Shown one piece after another: positions 1 to 8,626 of a stretch of DNA of 64,000 bases. The notes under the pieces were generated by a model. The model was not told the DNA's origin. It was given only the letters and a program-made list of their open reading frames with translations, and searched no databases. Each line of letters starts with the position of its first letter. Within the stretch, counting starts at the first letter, position 1. The DNA comes from Rhodopseudomonas palustris. GTDB taxonomy: Bacteria; Pseudomonadota; Alphaproteobacteria; Rhizobiales; Xanthobacteraceae. A program made the translations under genes and the position numbers. The DNA is taken from assembly GCF_013415845.1 (NCBI RefSeq), contig NZ_CP058907.1:1488001-1552000 (forward strand), read 5' to 3'.

Positions 1-1099
1 GAATCGTCAGCACCGGTGCATCGCCGGCGATGTCGATCTCGGCATCGACATACATGTCCGGCAACAGCTTCAGATCCGGATTGGCGAGTTCGACGCGTAG
101 CCGCGTAGTGCGCGTATCGCGATTGACCTGCGGATAGATCACCGCGATCGTTCCAGAGCGCGCGCGATCAGGGAAGGCGCGGGCTCGGATCGTCACCTTC
201 TGACCCACCGAGAGTGTGCCGAGATCGCGTTCGGCGACGTCGACGAGGGCCCACACCGTCGAGATGTCGGCGATCCGGAACAGCACGTCACCGACATTGG
301 CGCGCATGCCGTCGATCGCGTTGCGCTCCAGCACAATGCCGTCGCGCGGCGCGCGCCATTGCACCGTCACCGGCGCGGTCCGCGTCCGCTCCAATTCGGC
401 GATGGTCTCGTCGGGTACGTCGAGATTGACCAGTCGCTGCCGCGAGCCGCGGCCGAAGGCTTCGATCGTGCTTCTATTCTTCGAGGTGATCGTCGACAGA
501 TACTCGGCGGCGGCCGAGGCGATCGCCGAGCTGTAGATCTGCATCAGCGGCTGCCCGGCCTTGACGAAGCTGCCGGTGGTGACGTCGGCGATCTTCTCGA
601 CGAAGCTCTCGCTGCGCATCGCGATCACCGAGACGCGGCGCTCGTCGAGCTGGATCACGCCCGGCGCCTTCACCATCACATGCAGGGCGCGGCGTTCGGC
701 GGACTCGGATTTGACGCCGCTGCGCTGGATCTTGCCCGGAGAGAGCTTCACCGTGCCATCGGCGCTGTCCTCGCCCTCATAGACCGGGACGTAGTCCATC
801 CCCATCGAGTCCTTCTTCGGAACCTTGGAGATGTCGGGCAGCCCCATCGGGTTGCGGTAGTACAGGATCTTGCGATTGGGATCTGGTGGGGGCTTCGGCG
901 CCGTCTGCGCAGAGGGCTCGTCGGCCTCATACACCGGCAGATAAGCGCGGCCTTGCGCATCGGCCTTCGGCACCGCCGACCAGCGCGGCGCGCCGGATGG
1001 ATCGCGGTAGTACAGCGGCGACCGCTCGTTTGCCGCGGCAGGCGACGCGAGACAGAGTCCGATCAGAAACAGCAGTGAGGGTGAGCGCAGCTTGGTCAT
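1..1099 (-). CDS. RND heavy-metal efflux adaptor (CusB-like), 3'-truncated by window edge
   Basis: The frame runs from an ATG at 1099 off the left edge without a stop, so the C-terminus is missing. The protein starts with a signal peptide (MTKLRSPSLLFLIGLCLAS, then PAAANE). Two heavy-metal-binding-domain-like repeats follow, with the motifs YYRDPSG and YYRNPMG...PKKDSMGMDYVPVY, and then a membrane-fusion-protein core (lipoyl/beta-barrel region with VRANVGDVLFRIADIS and WRAPRDGIVLER). This is the layout of periplasmic adaptors of Cu/Ag or divalent-metal RND pumps, which link the inner-membrane transporter to the outer-membrane channel. The pump gene is expected beyond position 1. The two genes behind it (FixH-like and His-rich) support a copper or heavy-metal theme. 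The family is clear; the metal is an inference. Confidence 0.85.
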   Translation of the reverse strand, partial: MTKLRSPSLLFLIGLCLASPAAANERSPLYYRDPSGAPRWSAVPKADAQGRAYLPVYEADEPSAQTAPKPPPDPNRKILYYRNPMGLPDISKVPKKDSMGMDYVPVYEGEDSADGTVKLSPGKIQRSGVKSESAERRALHVMVKAPGVIQLDERRVSVIAMRSESFVEKIADVTTGSFVKAGQPLMQIYSSAIASAAAEYLSTITSKNRSTIEAFGRGSRQRLVNLDVPDETIAELERTRTAPVTVQWRAPRDGIVLERNAIDGMRANVGDVLFRIADISTVWALVDVAERDLGTLSVGQKVTIRARAFPDRARSGTIAVIYPQVNRDTRTTRLRVELANPDLKLLPDMYVDAEIDIAGDAPVLTI

Positions 1100-1186
1100 G
1101 ACGTGCACCGTCGCGCGCCGCGAGGGCGCATCCGAATTCGGGAGAAATGAAGAACGGCGGCGCCGCGGCTGCGGCGCCGCGCTGGC

Positions 1187-1582
1187 CTACTTGAACGCCT
1201 TGACGATCACCTTGCCGGTGACGGTCTCGGGCTCGCCCTGGACCTTCGCCAACAGCGTGACCTGGTAGCGGCCGGCCATCGGCAGGTCGGTCTTGAAGGC
1301 GTACACGCCGGGCTCCGGCGACGGCAGCGCCGTCACCGGCGACACCATGTCGGCCATGTTGTCCGGCGCCATGTCGACGCGGGTCTTGAAGATCACCGCG
1401 CCTTCCACCGGCTTGCCGGTGGTCTTGTGGGTGAGGCGGATGGCGACGGTGACGTCGTCGCCCTTCTTCATCTCGGGGGTCTTGGGCTCGAAGGTGTAGT
1501 CACCCGCGCCGGCCATTGCGGCGGTCGCAAACAGGGTGAGCGCGGCGGCGCAGGCCGCTGCGGTGCTGAATTTCGCAGTCAT
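1187..1582 (-). CDS. Exported FixH/YtkA-like protein
   Basis: A 131-residue protein with an N-terminal signal peptide (Ala-rich, cleavage near AMAGAG). Its beta-rich domain resembles the FixH/YtkA-like family: YTFEPKTPEMKKGDD, then VTVAIRLTHKTTGKPVEG, and a C-terminal AGRYQVTLLAKVQGE strand pair. Such small periplasmic domains recur beside copper-handling and RND efflux genes, where they may help metal delivery, but no function is established for this one. ATG codons lie at 1585 and 1582. The GGAG ribosome site is only 3 nt from the first and 6 nt from the second, so 1582 is preferred. It lies upstream of, and probably in an operon with, the CusB-like adaptor (87 bp gap). Confidence 0.75.
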   Translation of the reverse strand: MTAKFSTAAACAAALTLFATAAMAGAGDYTFEPKTPEMKKGDDVTVAIRLTHKTTGKPVEGAVIFKTRVDMAPDNMADMVSPVTALPSPEPGVYAFKTDLPMAGRYQVTLLAKVQGEPETVTGKVIVKAFK

Positions 1583-1678
1583 CATGATCTCCAAACGTGT
1601 CTGATCTCGTGCTGCGGGCGAACGGCACGCAGCATTTATTGGCGCGGGCGAAACGCTCGCGCGGCGGTCAGCGAGAGA

Positions 1679-2080
1679 TCAGACGCGAGGAGGCCGGAAC
1701 GGCGGGCTGCCGGCGTGGTCCGGCACGAACAGGTCGGCCGGCGGAAACACCGTGCTGGCGCGCTGGGCGATGAACTTCACCGGCACCGTAGCGACCGGCG
1801 AGAAGCCGACCGAGGCGCCGACGCAGCAGAACCCCAGCGGACACTTGGCTGGATGTTTGGGGAGAGACGGCGTCGCTGGCGTCGCATCGGCCGTGATGCC
1901 GTGGCAGGATTCGACGGCCGCGGCCTGGTGGGCGTGGGCGCCGGCGTGATGATCGTGCTGTACATGCTGCGCCGCTTCGATCGGGGCCGCAGGCAGTATG
2001 ACGGCCGACGCCGAGCCGATCGGCAAAGCTGCCAGCGACAACGCCATCATCAGTGCCAAGATCGTCCGGAACAGTCGCAT
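1679..2080 (-). CDS. His-rich exported protein, DUF2946-like
   Basis: A 133-residue protein that starts with a hydrophobic signal (MRLFRTILALMMALSLAA) and continues with a His-rich stretch (QHVQHDHHAGAHAH) and several Cys residues (ESCHG, KCPLGFCC). This pattern is typical of small metal-binding proteins of the DUF2946 type found at the head of heavy-metal efflux operons. An in-frame ATG exists further upstream at 2161, but the signal peptide begins at 2080, so that start is chosen. It is the first gene of the leftward unit that continues into the FixH-like and CusB-like genes. Metal binding is inferred from composition only. Confidence 0.6.
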   Translation of the reverse strand: MRLFRTILALMMALSLAALPIGSASAVILPAAPIEAAQHVQHDHHAGAHAHQAAAVESCHGITADATPATPSLPKHPAKCPLGFCCVGASVGFSPVATVPVKFIAQRASTVFPPADLFVPDHAGSPPFRPPRV

Positions 2081-2624
2081 CCCGCTTTCAGCTCGCCATG
2101 GGCCGTCGGCCCATCCAATAGCACGACGCCAGAGGTAAGACTTGTCACGCGTCAATTTCAAGACCGGCGGCTCATGAAGCCGCGACGATCTCGATTTCTG
2201 TAATCATACCCAGGTGGGGTATCTGAACGCAAGCGTGCCGTTCCGGCAGCGGCCGTGGCTTGGCAACGCATCCGGCGCTGCATTGGGCCTCGCCCTGGTG
2301 CCGTGACACCTGTACGTCGTCTGCCGTCGGTATTGCAGTGGCTGGCGGGGCACACTTCCACATCCATCTAAAGAATTATTCTCGTGGGGTGAAGGAACTC
2401 ATTCTTCGGCGACTGCCTTCGGGGAAATGCGTTGCTAATCGCGGGCGCTGAATCGACAGTAATGAGTTGAGTGCATCTGTTAGTAGAAATCTATTCTATT
2501 AGTTGCGTGTCCGGCGACAGATCGCTGACATGGACACAACTCAAATCTTCTCCTATTCCGCGAAGGTGGTCCATTTGAGCGACGCGCCGGCACTTAGGTG
2601 CCGCGGCGCCGAGGGTAGTGATTC
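2081..2624. other. Divergent intergenic region between metal-efflux and encapsulin units
   Basis: About 540 bp without a convincing gene; the small frames here lack good ribosome sites and family resemblance. It must hold the promoters of both flanking units. The only clear element seen is the ATACCC/GGGTAT palindrome at 2206-2222. The stretch 2360-2510 is noticeably more AT-rich than its surroundings, as expected of promoter DNA upstream of the encapsulin gene. Confidence 0.6.
2206..2222. promoter_or_regulatory. CsoR/RcnR/CstR-like operator palindrome
   Basis: Perfect inverted repeat ATACCC-AGGTG-GGGTAT. Short G/C tracts flanked by TA in this layout are the hallmark of operators of the CsoR-RcnR-CstR-FrmR family (copper, nickel, persulfide or formaldehyde sensors). 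It lies about 125 bp upstream of the His-rich gene and about 400 bp upstream of the encapsulin gene, so copper control of the leftward unit is the simplest reading. Confidence 0.5.
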
Positions 2625-3569
2625 ATGACTGAAGATACCGAAGTTCGCAGGACGCTCGCTGAAGGCGCCGCGCGCCAACTCGCCAACGCCACCAAGACCC
2701 GTGCGCAATGGGGCGGAATCTCCCCGCGCTGGCTGGTGCCGCTGTTGCATTGGACCCCGGTCGAGGCTGGTATCTTCCGTCTCAATCGCGTCAAGGAAAC
2801 CCGCGGCGCGACCGCTTCAGCCTCCTTCGATGTCGAATGCAGCCCGCGGCGCGATCGCGATCCGGACCTGCCGGAAACTTTCGTCGACTACGAGGAGCAT
2901 CCGCGTGAGTACTTCCTCAACGCGGTGACGACCGTGCTGGATGTCCAGACCCGCGTGTCCGACCTCTACAGCCACCCGTTCGACCAGATCCAGGAGCAGC
3001 TCCGCCTGTTGATCGAGAAGGTCAAGGAGCGGCAGGAAGGCGAACTGATCAACAACGCCGAGTATGGCCTGCTCGCCAACACCGCGCCGTCGCAGCGGAT
3101 TTCGACCCGGAAGGGCCCGCCTACCCCGGACGATCTCGATGAGCTGATCACCAAGGTGTGGAAGGAGCCGGCGTTCTTCCTGGCGCATCCGCGCGCGATC
3201 GCCGCATTTGGCCGCGAGTGCACCCGCCGCGGCGTGCCGCCGCCGACCATCAACATGTTCGGCTCGCCGTTCCTCACCTGGCGCGGCCTGCCGCTGGTGC
3301 CGTCCGACAAGGTGCCGTTCGACGAAGCCGGCCGCACCAAGATCCTGCTGCTGCGCACCGGCGAGAAGAAGCAGGGCGTGGTCGGCCTGTTCCAGCCCGG
3401 CGTGCCGGGCGAAGTGGCGCCGAGTCTGTCGGTGCGGTTCATGGGCATCAACCGCAAGGCGATCGCCTCGTATCTGATCTCGCTGTACTGCTCGCTGGCG
3501 GTGCTGACCGAGGACGCGCTCGGTGTGCTCGATGACGTCGAGGTCGGTACGTATCATGAGTACGCCTGA
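2625..3569 (+). CDS. Family 2A encapsulin shell protein (SrpI-like)
   Basis: A 314-residue protein whose length and motifs match family 2A encapsulins, HK97-fold proteins that self-assemble into icosahedral protein nanocompartments. Recognisable features are the N-arm (ATKTRAQWGGISPRWLVPLLHW), split here as ATKTRAQWGG then ISPRWLVPLLHW, the WTPVEAGIFRLNRVKE region, the YLISLYCSLAVLTEDALGVLDDVE C-terminal part (YLISLYCSLA, then VLTEDALGVL) and VGLFQPGVPGEV. The next gene, a cysteine desulfurase with a long disordered N-terminus, is the standard cargo of this family and overlaps it by 14 bp. A GAGGG ribosome site precedes the ATG. In characterised examples (SrpI of Synechococcus) the shell responds to sulfur starvation and encloses the desulfurase. 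That this shell does so is inferred from synteny and family. The old annotation habit of calling such genes major membrane protein or SrpI should be ignored. Confidence 0.9.
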   Translation: MTEDTEVRRTLAEGAARQLANATKTRAQWGGISPRWLVPLLHWTPVEAGIFRLNRVKETRGATASASFDVECSPRRDRDPDLPETFVDYEEHPREYFLNAVTTVLDVQTRVSDLYSHPFDQIQEQLRLLIEKVKERQEGELINNAEYGLLANTAPSQRISTRKGPPTPDDLDELITKVWKEPAFFLAHPRAIAAFGRECTRRGVPPPTINMFGSPFLTWRGLPLVPSDKVPFDEAGRTKILLLRTGEKKQGVVGLFQPGVPGEVAPSLSVRFMGINRKAIASYLISLYCSLAVLTEDALGVLDDVEVGTYHEYA

Positions 3570-5529
3570 GCCGACCCTGCCGCATCCCGGCTCGGCGGCT
3601 TTGCCGCAAGGCGGAGCGCTGCCGCATCCGGCGTCGCTGGAGCAGGCGTCGGCCGCAGCGGTAGGCGCACCGGATGTCGCCTCGATCGCGCGGTTGGCGA
3701 ATGCGTTCTTCTCGGCGCTGCCGACCGGGGCGGTTCCAGAGCCCGGCGCCGCGCTTGGGTCGGCGCCGCTGTTTGTGGCCGAGCCGCTGCATAATGCCAT
3801 CCCCGGCACCCCGGCGCTCTCTCCGTCCTATAAGCCGAACCACAATCCCGGCGCGGCCTCACCGATTCCCACCGTAGGTGCGGCTCGGCCGTCGGGACCG
3901 ATCTTTGCGCTCGATCCCAACCTGGGACCGGAGCCGACCACGGCGGTAAGCTCGCTGCCGCAGGAGCTGAAGGTGCCGCTCGCGGCTCCGCCTGTGGCTC
4001 CGCCGCCTCCGTCCGCGCCGGCGGTGCAGCCTGTGTTCGCGCGCGACACCGATCTGGCCGCGCTACCCGGCCGGCTCGACGAATCCCGTAGCTTCGTGCC
4101 GCGCACCGCATTGCCGAGCGCGGGGCCGTTCGGTGCCGACGCCGCGGCGACGGCAGCGCCGCTGTACTTTCTCGCCGACAATCCGGCCCTGGCCCATGTG
4201 ACGCCGGCATCAGCCGCGCCGCCCCGTGTCGAGACCTTCGACCTCACGGGACTGGCGCCGCAGCATCGCCCCGACGTGCACGTGCTCGATCTATCCGGCG
4301 CACGTCCGTTCGACGCCAACGTCTTCAAGCGTGATTTCCCGATCCTGCGCGAGACCATCAACGGTCGTCCGCTGGTATGGCTCGACAACGGCGCCACGAC
4401 GCAGAAGCCGCAATGCGTGATCGATCGGCTGGTGCAGTTCTACACGCACGAGAACTCAAACATCCATCGCGCAGCCCACACGTTGGCGGCGCGTTCGACC
4501 GATGCCTATGAGGCCGCTCGCGACAAGGTGCGCGACTTCATCAATGCATCGTCGGTGAAGGACATCGTCTTCGTCCGCGGCGCCACCGAGGCCATCAACC
4601 TCGTGGCGCAGGCCTGGGGTCGGCGCAATATCGGCGAGGGCGACGAGATCGTGGTGTCGCATCTCGAGCATCACGCCAATATCGTGCCGTGGCAGCAACT
4701 CGCCGCCGAGAAAGGCGCGCGCTTGCGCGTTGCGCCGGTCGACGATCACGGCCAGATCCTGCTCGATGAATACGAGAAGCTGCTCGGGCCGAAGACCAAG
4801 ATCGTCGCCTTCACGCAAGTCTCCAACGCGCTCGGCACGGTCACGCCGGTCGCCGAGATGACGGCGCTGGCCCATCGCCACGGCGCCAAGGTGCTGGTCG
4901 ACGGAGCCCAAGGCGTCTGCCACATGCCGGTCGACGTCCAGGAGTTGGATGTCGATTTCTATGCGTTCTCCGGTCACAAGATGTTCGCGCCGACCGGGAT
5001 CGGCGTGCTGTATGGCAAAGCCGACGTGTTGGAAGCGATGCCGCCTTGGCAGGGCGGCGGTAACATGATTGCCGACGTCACCTTCGAGAAGACGATCTTC
5101 CAGGGGCCGCCGGATCGGTTTGAAGCCGGCACCGGAAATATCGCCGATGCAGTCGGTCTTGGGGCCGCGATCGATTATTTGAGCCGCATCGGCATGGCCA
5201 ACATTGCGGCGCACGAGCACGAGCTGCTCGCCTATGGCACCGAGCACCTGCTGACGGTGCCGGGCCTGAAGCTGATCGGTACCGCGCGGGAGAAAGCCGG
5301 CATCCTGTCCTTCGTGCTCGACGGCTGCCGCAGCGAGGATGTCGGCAAGGCGCTCGATCGCGAAGGCATCGCGGTGCGCGCCGGCCATCATTGCGCCCAG
5401 CCGATCCTGCGCCGGTTCGGGCTGGAGAGCACGGTGCGGCCGTCGCTCGCCCTCTACAACACGCATGATGACATCGACGCGCTGGTCGACGCGCTGCAGC
5501 GTTTGCAGAGCGGGCGGGGCGTCCGATGA
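3556..5529 (+). CDS. Encapsulated cysteine desulfurase (SufS-type) with N-terminal cargo-loading extension
   Basis: A 657-residue protein. Residues 1-255 are low-complexity, Pro/Ala-rich and probably disordered, with repeated LPHP-type motifs. From residue 256 (VFKRDFPIL) a complete SufS/CsdA-like PLP domain follows. The PLP lysine is in FSGHKMFAPTG (K475) and the persulfide-forming cysteine in RAGHHCAQP (C613). Its reaction is L-cysteine to L-alanine plus enzyme-bound sulfane sulfur. Free SufS proteins are ~400-420 residues, so the extension is the diagnostic feature of family 2A encapsulin cargo. The ATG at 3556 lies inside the shell gene, giving a 14-bp overlap and probable translational coupling. 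An in-frame upstream start at 3523 is less likely because it only adds shell-gene antisense-of-frame sequence. Confidence 0.92.
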   Translation: MSTPEPTLPHPGSAALPQGGALPHPASLEQASAAAVGAPDVASIARLANAFFSALPTGAVPEPGAALGSAPLFVAEPLHNAIPGTPALSPSYKPNHNPGAASPIPTVGAARPSGPIFALDPNLGPEPTTAVSSLPQELKVPLAAPPVAPPPPSAPAVQPVFARDTDLAALPGRLDESRSFVPRTALPSAGPFGADAAATAAPLYFLADNPALAHVTPASAAPPRVETFDLTGLAPQHRPDVHVLDLSGARPFDANVFKRDFPILRETINGRPLVWLDNGATTQKPQCVIDRLVQFYTHENSNIHRAAHTLAARSTDAYEAARDKVRDFINASSVKDIVFVRGATEAINLVAQAWGRRNIGEGDEIVVSHLEHHANIVPWQQLAAEKGARLRVAPVDDHGQILLDEYEKLLGPKTKIVAFTQVSNALGTVTPVAEMTALAHRHGAKVLVDGAQGVCHMPVDVQELDVDFYAFSGHKMFAPTGIGVLYGKADVLEAMPPWQGGGNMIADVTFEKTIFQGPPDRFEAGTGNIADAVGLGAAIDYLSRIGMANIAAHEHELLAYGTEHLLTVPGLKLIGTAREKAGILSFVLDGCRSEDVGKALDREGIAVRAGHHCAQPILRRFGLESTVRPSLALYNTHDDIDALVDALQRLQSGRGVR

Positions 5530-5557
5530 AGATGACGCTCCTCGTTAGCACTGACAC

Positions 5558-5640
5558 CGTCATTGCGAGGAGCGTAGCGACGAAGCAATCCAGCTCCGTG
5601 CACTGTGCTTCTGGATTGCTTCACTTCGCTCGCAATGACG
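5558..5640. repeat. Palindromic intergenic repeat, class 1, copy 1
   Basis: An 83-bp element bounded by CGTCATTGCGAG and its inverse CTCGCAATGACG, with internal GAAGCAATCCAG / CTGGATTGCTTC arms, so it can fold into a long hairpin. A second copy of the same length is at 9617-9699. It lies between the cysteine desulfurase and serine acetyltransferase genes and may reduce read-through between them. Confidence 0.85.
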
Positions 5641-5696
5641 GGGAGAACTTGTCGTTCGACGCCTTGAAGCCAACTCATCACCGGAGCTGACCGCGC

Positions 5697-6644
5697 ATGT
5701 CGCAATCCGCCGAGCCCCGTGTCGTCACTGAGCCAGCATGGGACCTCGGCGAGATCGTCGCCGAACTTGCAGGGCTCCGCGCGATTTCTCAGCGCCGGCG
5801 CTATCGCGGCCGGTCACTGCCGGAGCTGCCGTCGCGCGAAGCGGTTGCGGGAATCGTCGATGCGCTGGTGGCGGCGCTGTATCCGCGCCACTTCGGACCG
5901 GCGGGACTGTCGGAAGACAGTCTCGACATCTACGTCGCCGACACCATCGAGCAGGCGCTGCGCCGGCTGCGCCGCGAGGTCGGCCGCGAGTTGCGCCTTG
6001 CTGATCTCGACGGCGCCGCGAAACCCGGCGAGATCGAACAGCAGGCGCTGACCATCGCGGCGGATTTCGCCCACGACCTGCCGCGGATCCGCGCGCTGCT
6101 CGACAGCGACATCCGCGCCGCCTTCGACGGTGATCCGGCAGCGAAGAGCCTGGACGAAGTCGTGTTCTGCTATCCGGGCGTCGCCGCGATGATCCGGCAT
6201 CGCATCGCCCACCGGCTGTACGTGCTCGGGGTGCCGATGCTGGCGCGGATCGTCGCCGAGATCGCCCATGCGCAGACCGGCATCGACATTCATCCCGGCG
6301 CGACCATCGGCGAGAGCTTCTTCATCGATCACGGCACCGGCGTTGTGATCGGCGAGACCGCGCGGATCGGCAAGCGGGTGCGACTGTATCAGGCGGTGAC
6401 GCTCGGCGCCAAGCGGTTCGAGACAGACGAGCACGGCCGCATCGTCAAGGGCGGCGACCGTCACCCGATCATCGAGGACGAGGTCGTAATCTATGCCGGC
6501 GCCACGGTGCTTGGGCGGGTGACGATCGGGCAGGGCTCGTCGATTGGCGGCGGCGTCTGGCTGACGCGCGACGTGCCGCCGAACAGCGTCATCACCCAAG
6601 CCAAGGCGCGCCACGACGCTTTCGAGGACGGTGGCGGTATCTGA
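5697..6644 (+). CDS. epsC: Serine O-acetyltransferase (EpsC/CysE type)
   Basis: A 315-residue enzyme that acetylates L-serine with acetyl-CoA to O-acetylserine, the carbon skeleton for cysteine synthesis. The N-terminal helical SATase domain (residues ~20-190) is followed by a left-handed beta-helix of hexapeptide repeats (~195-290) with the conserved GIDIHPGATIGESFFIDHG (GIDIHPGATIG then ESFFIDHGTG) and IGETARIGKRVRLYQAVTLG (IGETARIG then LYQAVTLGAK) segments. The longer N-terminal domain is typical of the EpsC variant. A GGAG site precedes the ATG. Serine acetyltransferase is a frequent third member of family 2A encapsulin loci, so it probably feeds the encapsulated desulfurase through cysteine. 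Confidence 0.92.
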   Translation: MSQSAEPRVVTEPAWDLGEIVAELAGLRAISQRRRYRGRSLPELPSREAVAGIVDALVAALYPRHFGPAGLSEDSLDIYVADTIEQALRRLRREVGRELRLADLDGAAKPGEIEQQALTIAADFAHDLPRIRALLDSDIRAAFDGDPAAKSLDEVVFCYPGVAAMIRHRIAHRLYVLGVPMLARIVAEIAHAQTGIDIHPGATIGESFFIDHGTGVVIGETARIGKRVRLYQAVTLGAKRFETDEHGRIVKGGDRHPIIEDEVVIYAGATVLGRVTIGQGSSIGGGVWLTRDVPPNSVITQAKARHDAFEDGGGI

Positions 6645-6818
6645 AGCGGCATGTCTGTGAAAGAATTTTCTCTCGCCTGACCATTCGGGGTCAAATCTTA
6701 ATCGTGATATGCCGTCGTTGCGACGGGCGCGTTGTTTTTATTCTCCGGGCATTGCGATGCGGGATGCTGGCCGGTAGTCGATAGGGAACGCCGCCACGCG
6801 GGCGGCCACCTGGAATCG

Positions 6819-7940
6819 ATGAACGAGCCCATTATGAATGCTCCCTGGCAACCGCCCGCGGGAGAGCGCCCCGCCTTTGTATCGTCGCAGCCGACGACCG
6901 GTATCCTGATCGACCGTGTCCGCAAGGTGTATCCGGCGCGGAAGAACAGCGCCGAAGTCGTCGCCCTCGACGACATCAGCCTAACCGTGCCGAAAGGCTC
7001 GATCCTTGGTGTGATCGGCCGCAGCGGTGCCGGCAAGTCGACGCTGATCCGGCTGATCAACGGCCTCGACAAACCGTCGAGCGGCCGCGTCGTCGTCAAC
7101 GGCGTCGAAATCACCGCGCTGTCCGAGCGCGATTTGCGCACCGCGCGGCGCTCGATCGGCATGGTGTTTCAGCACTTCAATCTACTGTCGTCGCGGACCG
7201 CCTTCGGTAACGTCGCGCTGCCGCTCGAGATCGCCGGCACGCCCAAGGCCGAGATCGAAAAGCGCGTGCTGCCGCTGCTCGACATGGTCGGACTTGCCGA
7301 CAAGCGCGACCGCTATCCGGCGGAGCTGTCCGGCGGCCAGAAGCAGCGCGTCGGCATTGCGCGGGCGCTTGCCACCGAACCTTCGGTGCTGTTGTCGGAC
7401 GAAGCGACTTCGGCGCTCGACCCGGAAACCACCGATCAGATTCTCGAACTGCTGAAGCAGATCAATCGCGACCTGCATCTCACCATCCTGTTCATCACCC
7501 ACGAGATGGCGGTGGTGAAGGCGCTGGCCGACCGCGTCGCGGTGATCGAAGGAGGCCGCATCGTCGAGCACGGCGCAACCTTCGATGTGTTCGCCACCCC
7601 GCGCCATGAGGTGACGCGGCGGTTCGTCTCGTCGGTGACCGGCAGCGGCGCGCCGGACTGGCTCCTGGAAAAGCTGCAGCCGCAGCAGCCGCCGGGCGGG
7701 CAGGCGGTGCTGCGGATCACCTTCAAGGGCAGCGACGCCAACCAGCCGCTGCTGTCGCGGGTGTCGCGTGATCTCGGTGTCAATCTCAACATTCTCTCGG
7801 GGCAGGTGGAGATGATCGCCGGCCACCCGTTCGGCACGCTGATCGTTTCGCTCGACGCCGCGTCCGAGGTGCTGCGCCAGGTGATCGCGCAATTGTCGGC
7901 TGGCAACAATCTGGTGGAGCAGCTCGGCTATGTCGCCTGA
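6819..7940 (+). CDS. metN: Methionine ABC transporter ATP-binding protein
   Basis: A 373-residue ATPase. It has Walker A GRSGAGKS (67-74), the signature LSGGQKQR, Walker B VLLSDEAT and a C-terminal NIL domain (from about residue 295), which in MetN proteins binds methionine and throttles transport. The start is set at the ATG at 6819, which has GGAA 5 nt upstream; an upstream in-frame start at 6732 lacks a site and the next ATG at 6834 is possible. It forms an operon with metI, which it overlaps by 11 bp, and metQ. With the serine acetyltransferase and encapsulated desulfurase it makes a sulfur amino acid cluster. Confidence 0.93.
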   Translation: MNEPIMNAPWQPPAGERPAFVSSQPTTGILIDRVRKVYPARKNSAEVVALDDISLTVPKGSILGVIGRSGAGKSTLIRLINGLDKPSSGRVVVNGVEITALSERDLRTARRSIGMVFQHFNLLSSRTAFGNVALPLEIAGTPKAEIEKRVLPLLDMVGLADKRDRYPAELSGGQKQRVGIARALATEPSVLLSDEATSALDPETTDQILELLKQINRDLHLTILFITHEMAVVKALADRVAVIEGGRIVEHGATFDVFATPRHEVTRRFVSSVTGSGAPDWLLEKLQPQQPPGGQAVLRITFKGSDANQPLLSRVSRDLGVNLNILSGQVEMIAGHPFGTLIVSLDAASEVLRQVIAQLSAGNNLVEQLGYVA

Positions 7941-8598
7941 ACTCATTCGCATGATCGCGTCGTCGACACTCGACACCCTCTATATGGTCGGGCTGGCGGG
8001 GCTGTTCGGCACGTTGATCGGTCTGCCGCTCGGCATCTTTCTGGCCACATCTCAGGCCGGCGAGTTGTTCGCGGCGCCGATGGCCAATCGTCTCATCGGC
8101 GTCGTCGTCAATGCGACGCGCTCGACGCCGTTCATCATCCTGGTGGTGGCGATTGTTCCGTTGACCCGGCTGATCGCCGGCACTTCGATCGGCACCGCGG
8201 CGGCCACCGTGCCGCTGACGATCGCGGCGATCCCGTTCATCGCCCGCGTCATCGAGGCGGCAATCCGCGAAGTCGATCATGGCCTGATCGAAGCCGCGCG
8301 TGCGTTCGGCGCCAGCCCGCTGCAGATCGTCCGTAAGGTGCTGCTGCCGGAAGCGATGCCGGCGGTAACGCTGGCGCTGACACTCACGATCGTCAGCCTG
8401 CTCGGCTATTCGGCGATGGTCGGTGCCGTCGGTGGTGGCGGCCTCGGCGACCTCGGCATCCGCTACGGCTACCAGCGCTTCATGCCGGAGGTAATGCTCA
8501 CGGTGGTGCTGGTGTTGATCGCGCTGGTGCAGGGCGTGCAGACGCTCGGCGACACGCTGGCGCGCAAGCTCGATAAGCGCCGTATCCGCCGTCACTGA
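7930..8598 (+). CDS. metI: Methionine ABC transporter permease
   Basis: A 222-residue inner-membrane permease with about five hydrophobic segments and the EAA loop ([22 protein letters not shown], i.e. [10 protein letters not shown] near residue 120) that docks on the MetN ATPase. The length and the motifs [20 protein letters not shown] ([12 protein letters not shown], then IRYGYQRF) are those of MetI/YaeE. It starts inside the end of metN (11-bp overlap), so translation is likely coupled. Confidence 0.93.
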   Translation: MSPELIRMIASSTLDTLYMVGLAGLFGTLIGLPLGIFLATSQAGELFAAPMANRLIGVVVNATRSTPFIILVVAIVPLTRLIAGTSIGTAAATVPLTIAAIPFIARVIEAAIREVDHGLIEAARAFGASPLQIVRKVLLPEAMPAVTLALTLTIVSLLGYSAMVGAVGGGGLGDLGIRYGYQRFMPEVMLTVVLVLIALVQGVQTLGDTLARKLDKRRIRRH

Positions 8599-8626
8599 TT
8601 TTCGCTGTTCAGACCAGGAGTTTCCA

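Noticed and set aside
6645..6818. SAM riboswitch before metN
   Set aside because: Only a short TGACC/GGTCA hairpin is seen; no SAM-I or SAM-II conserved core could be recognised.
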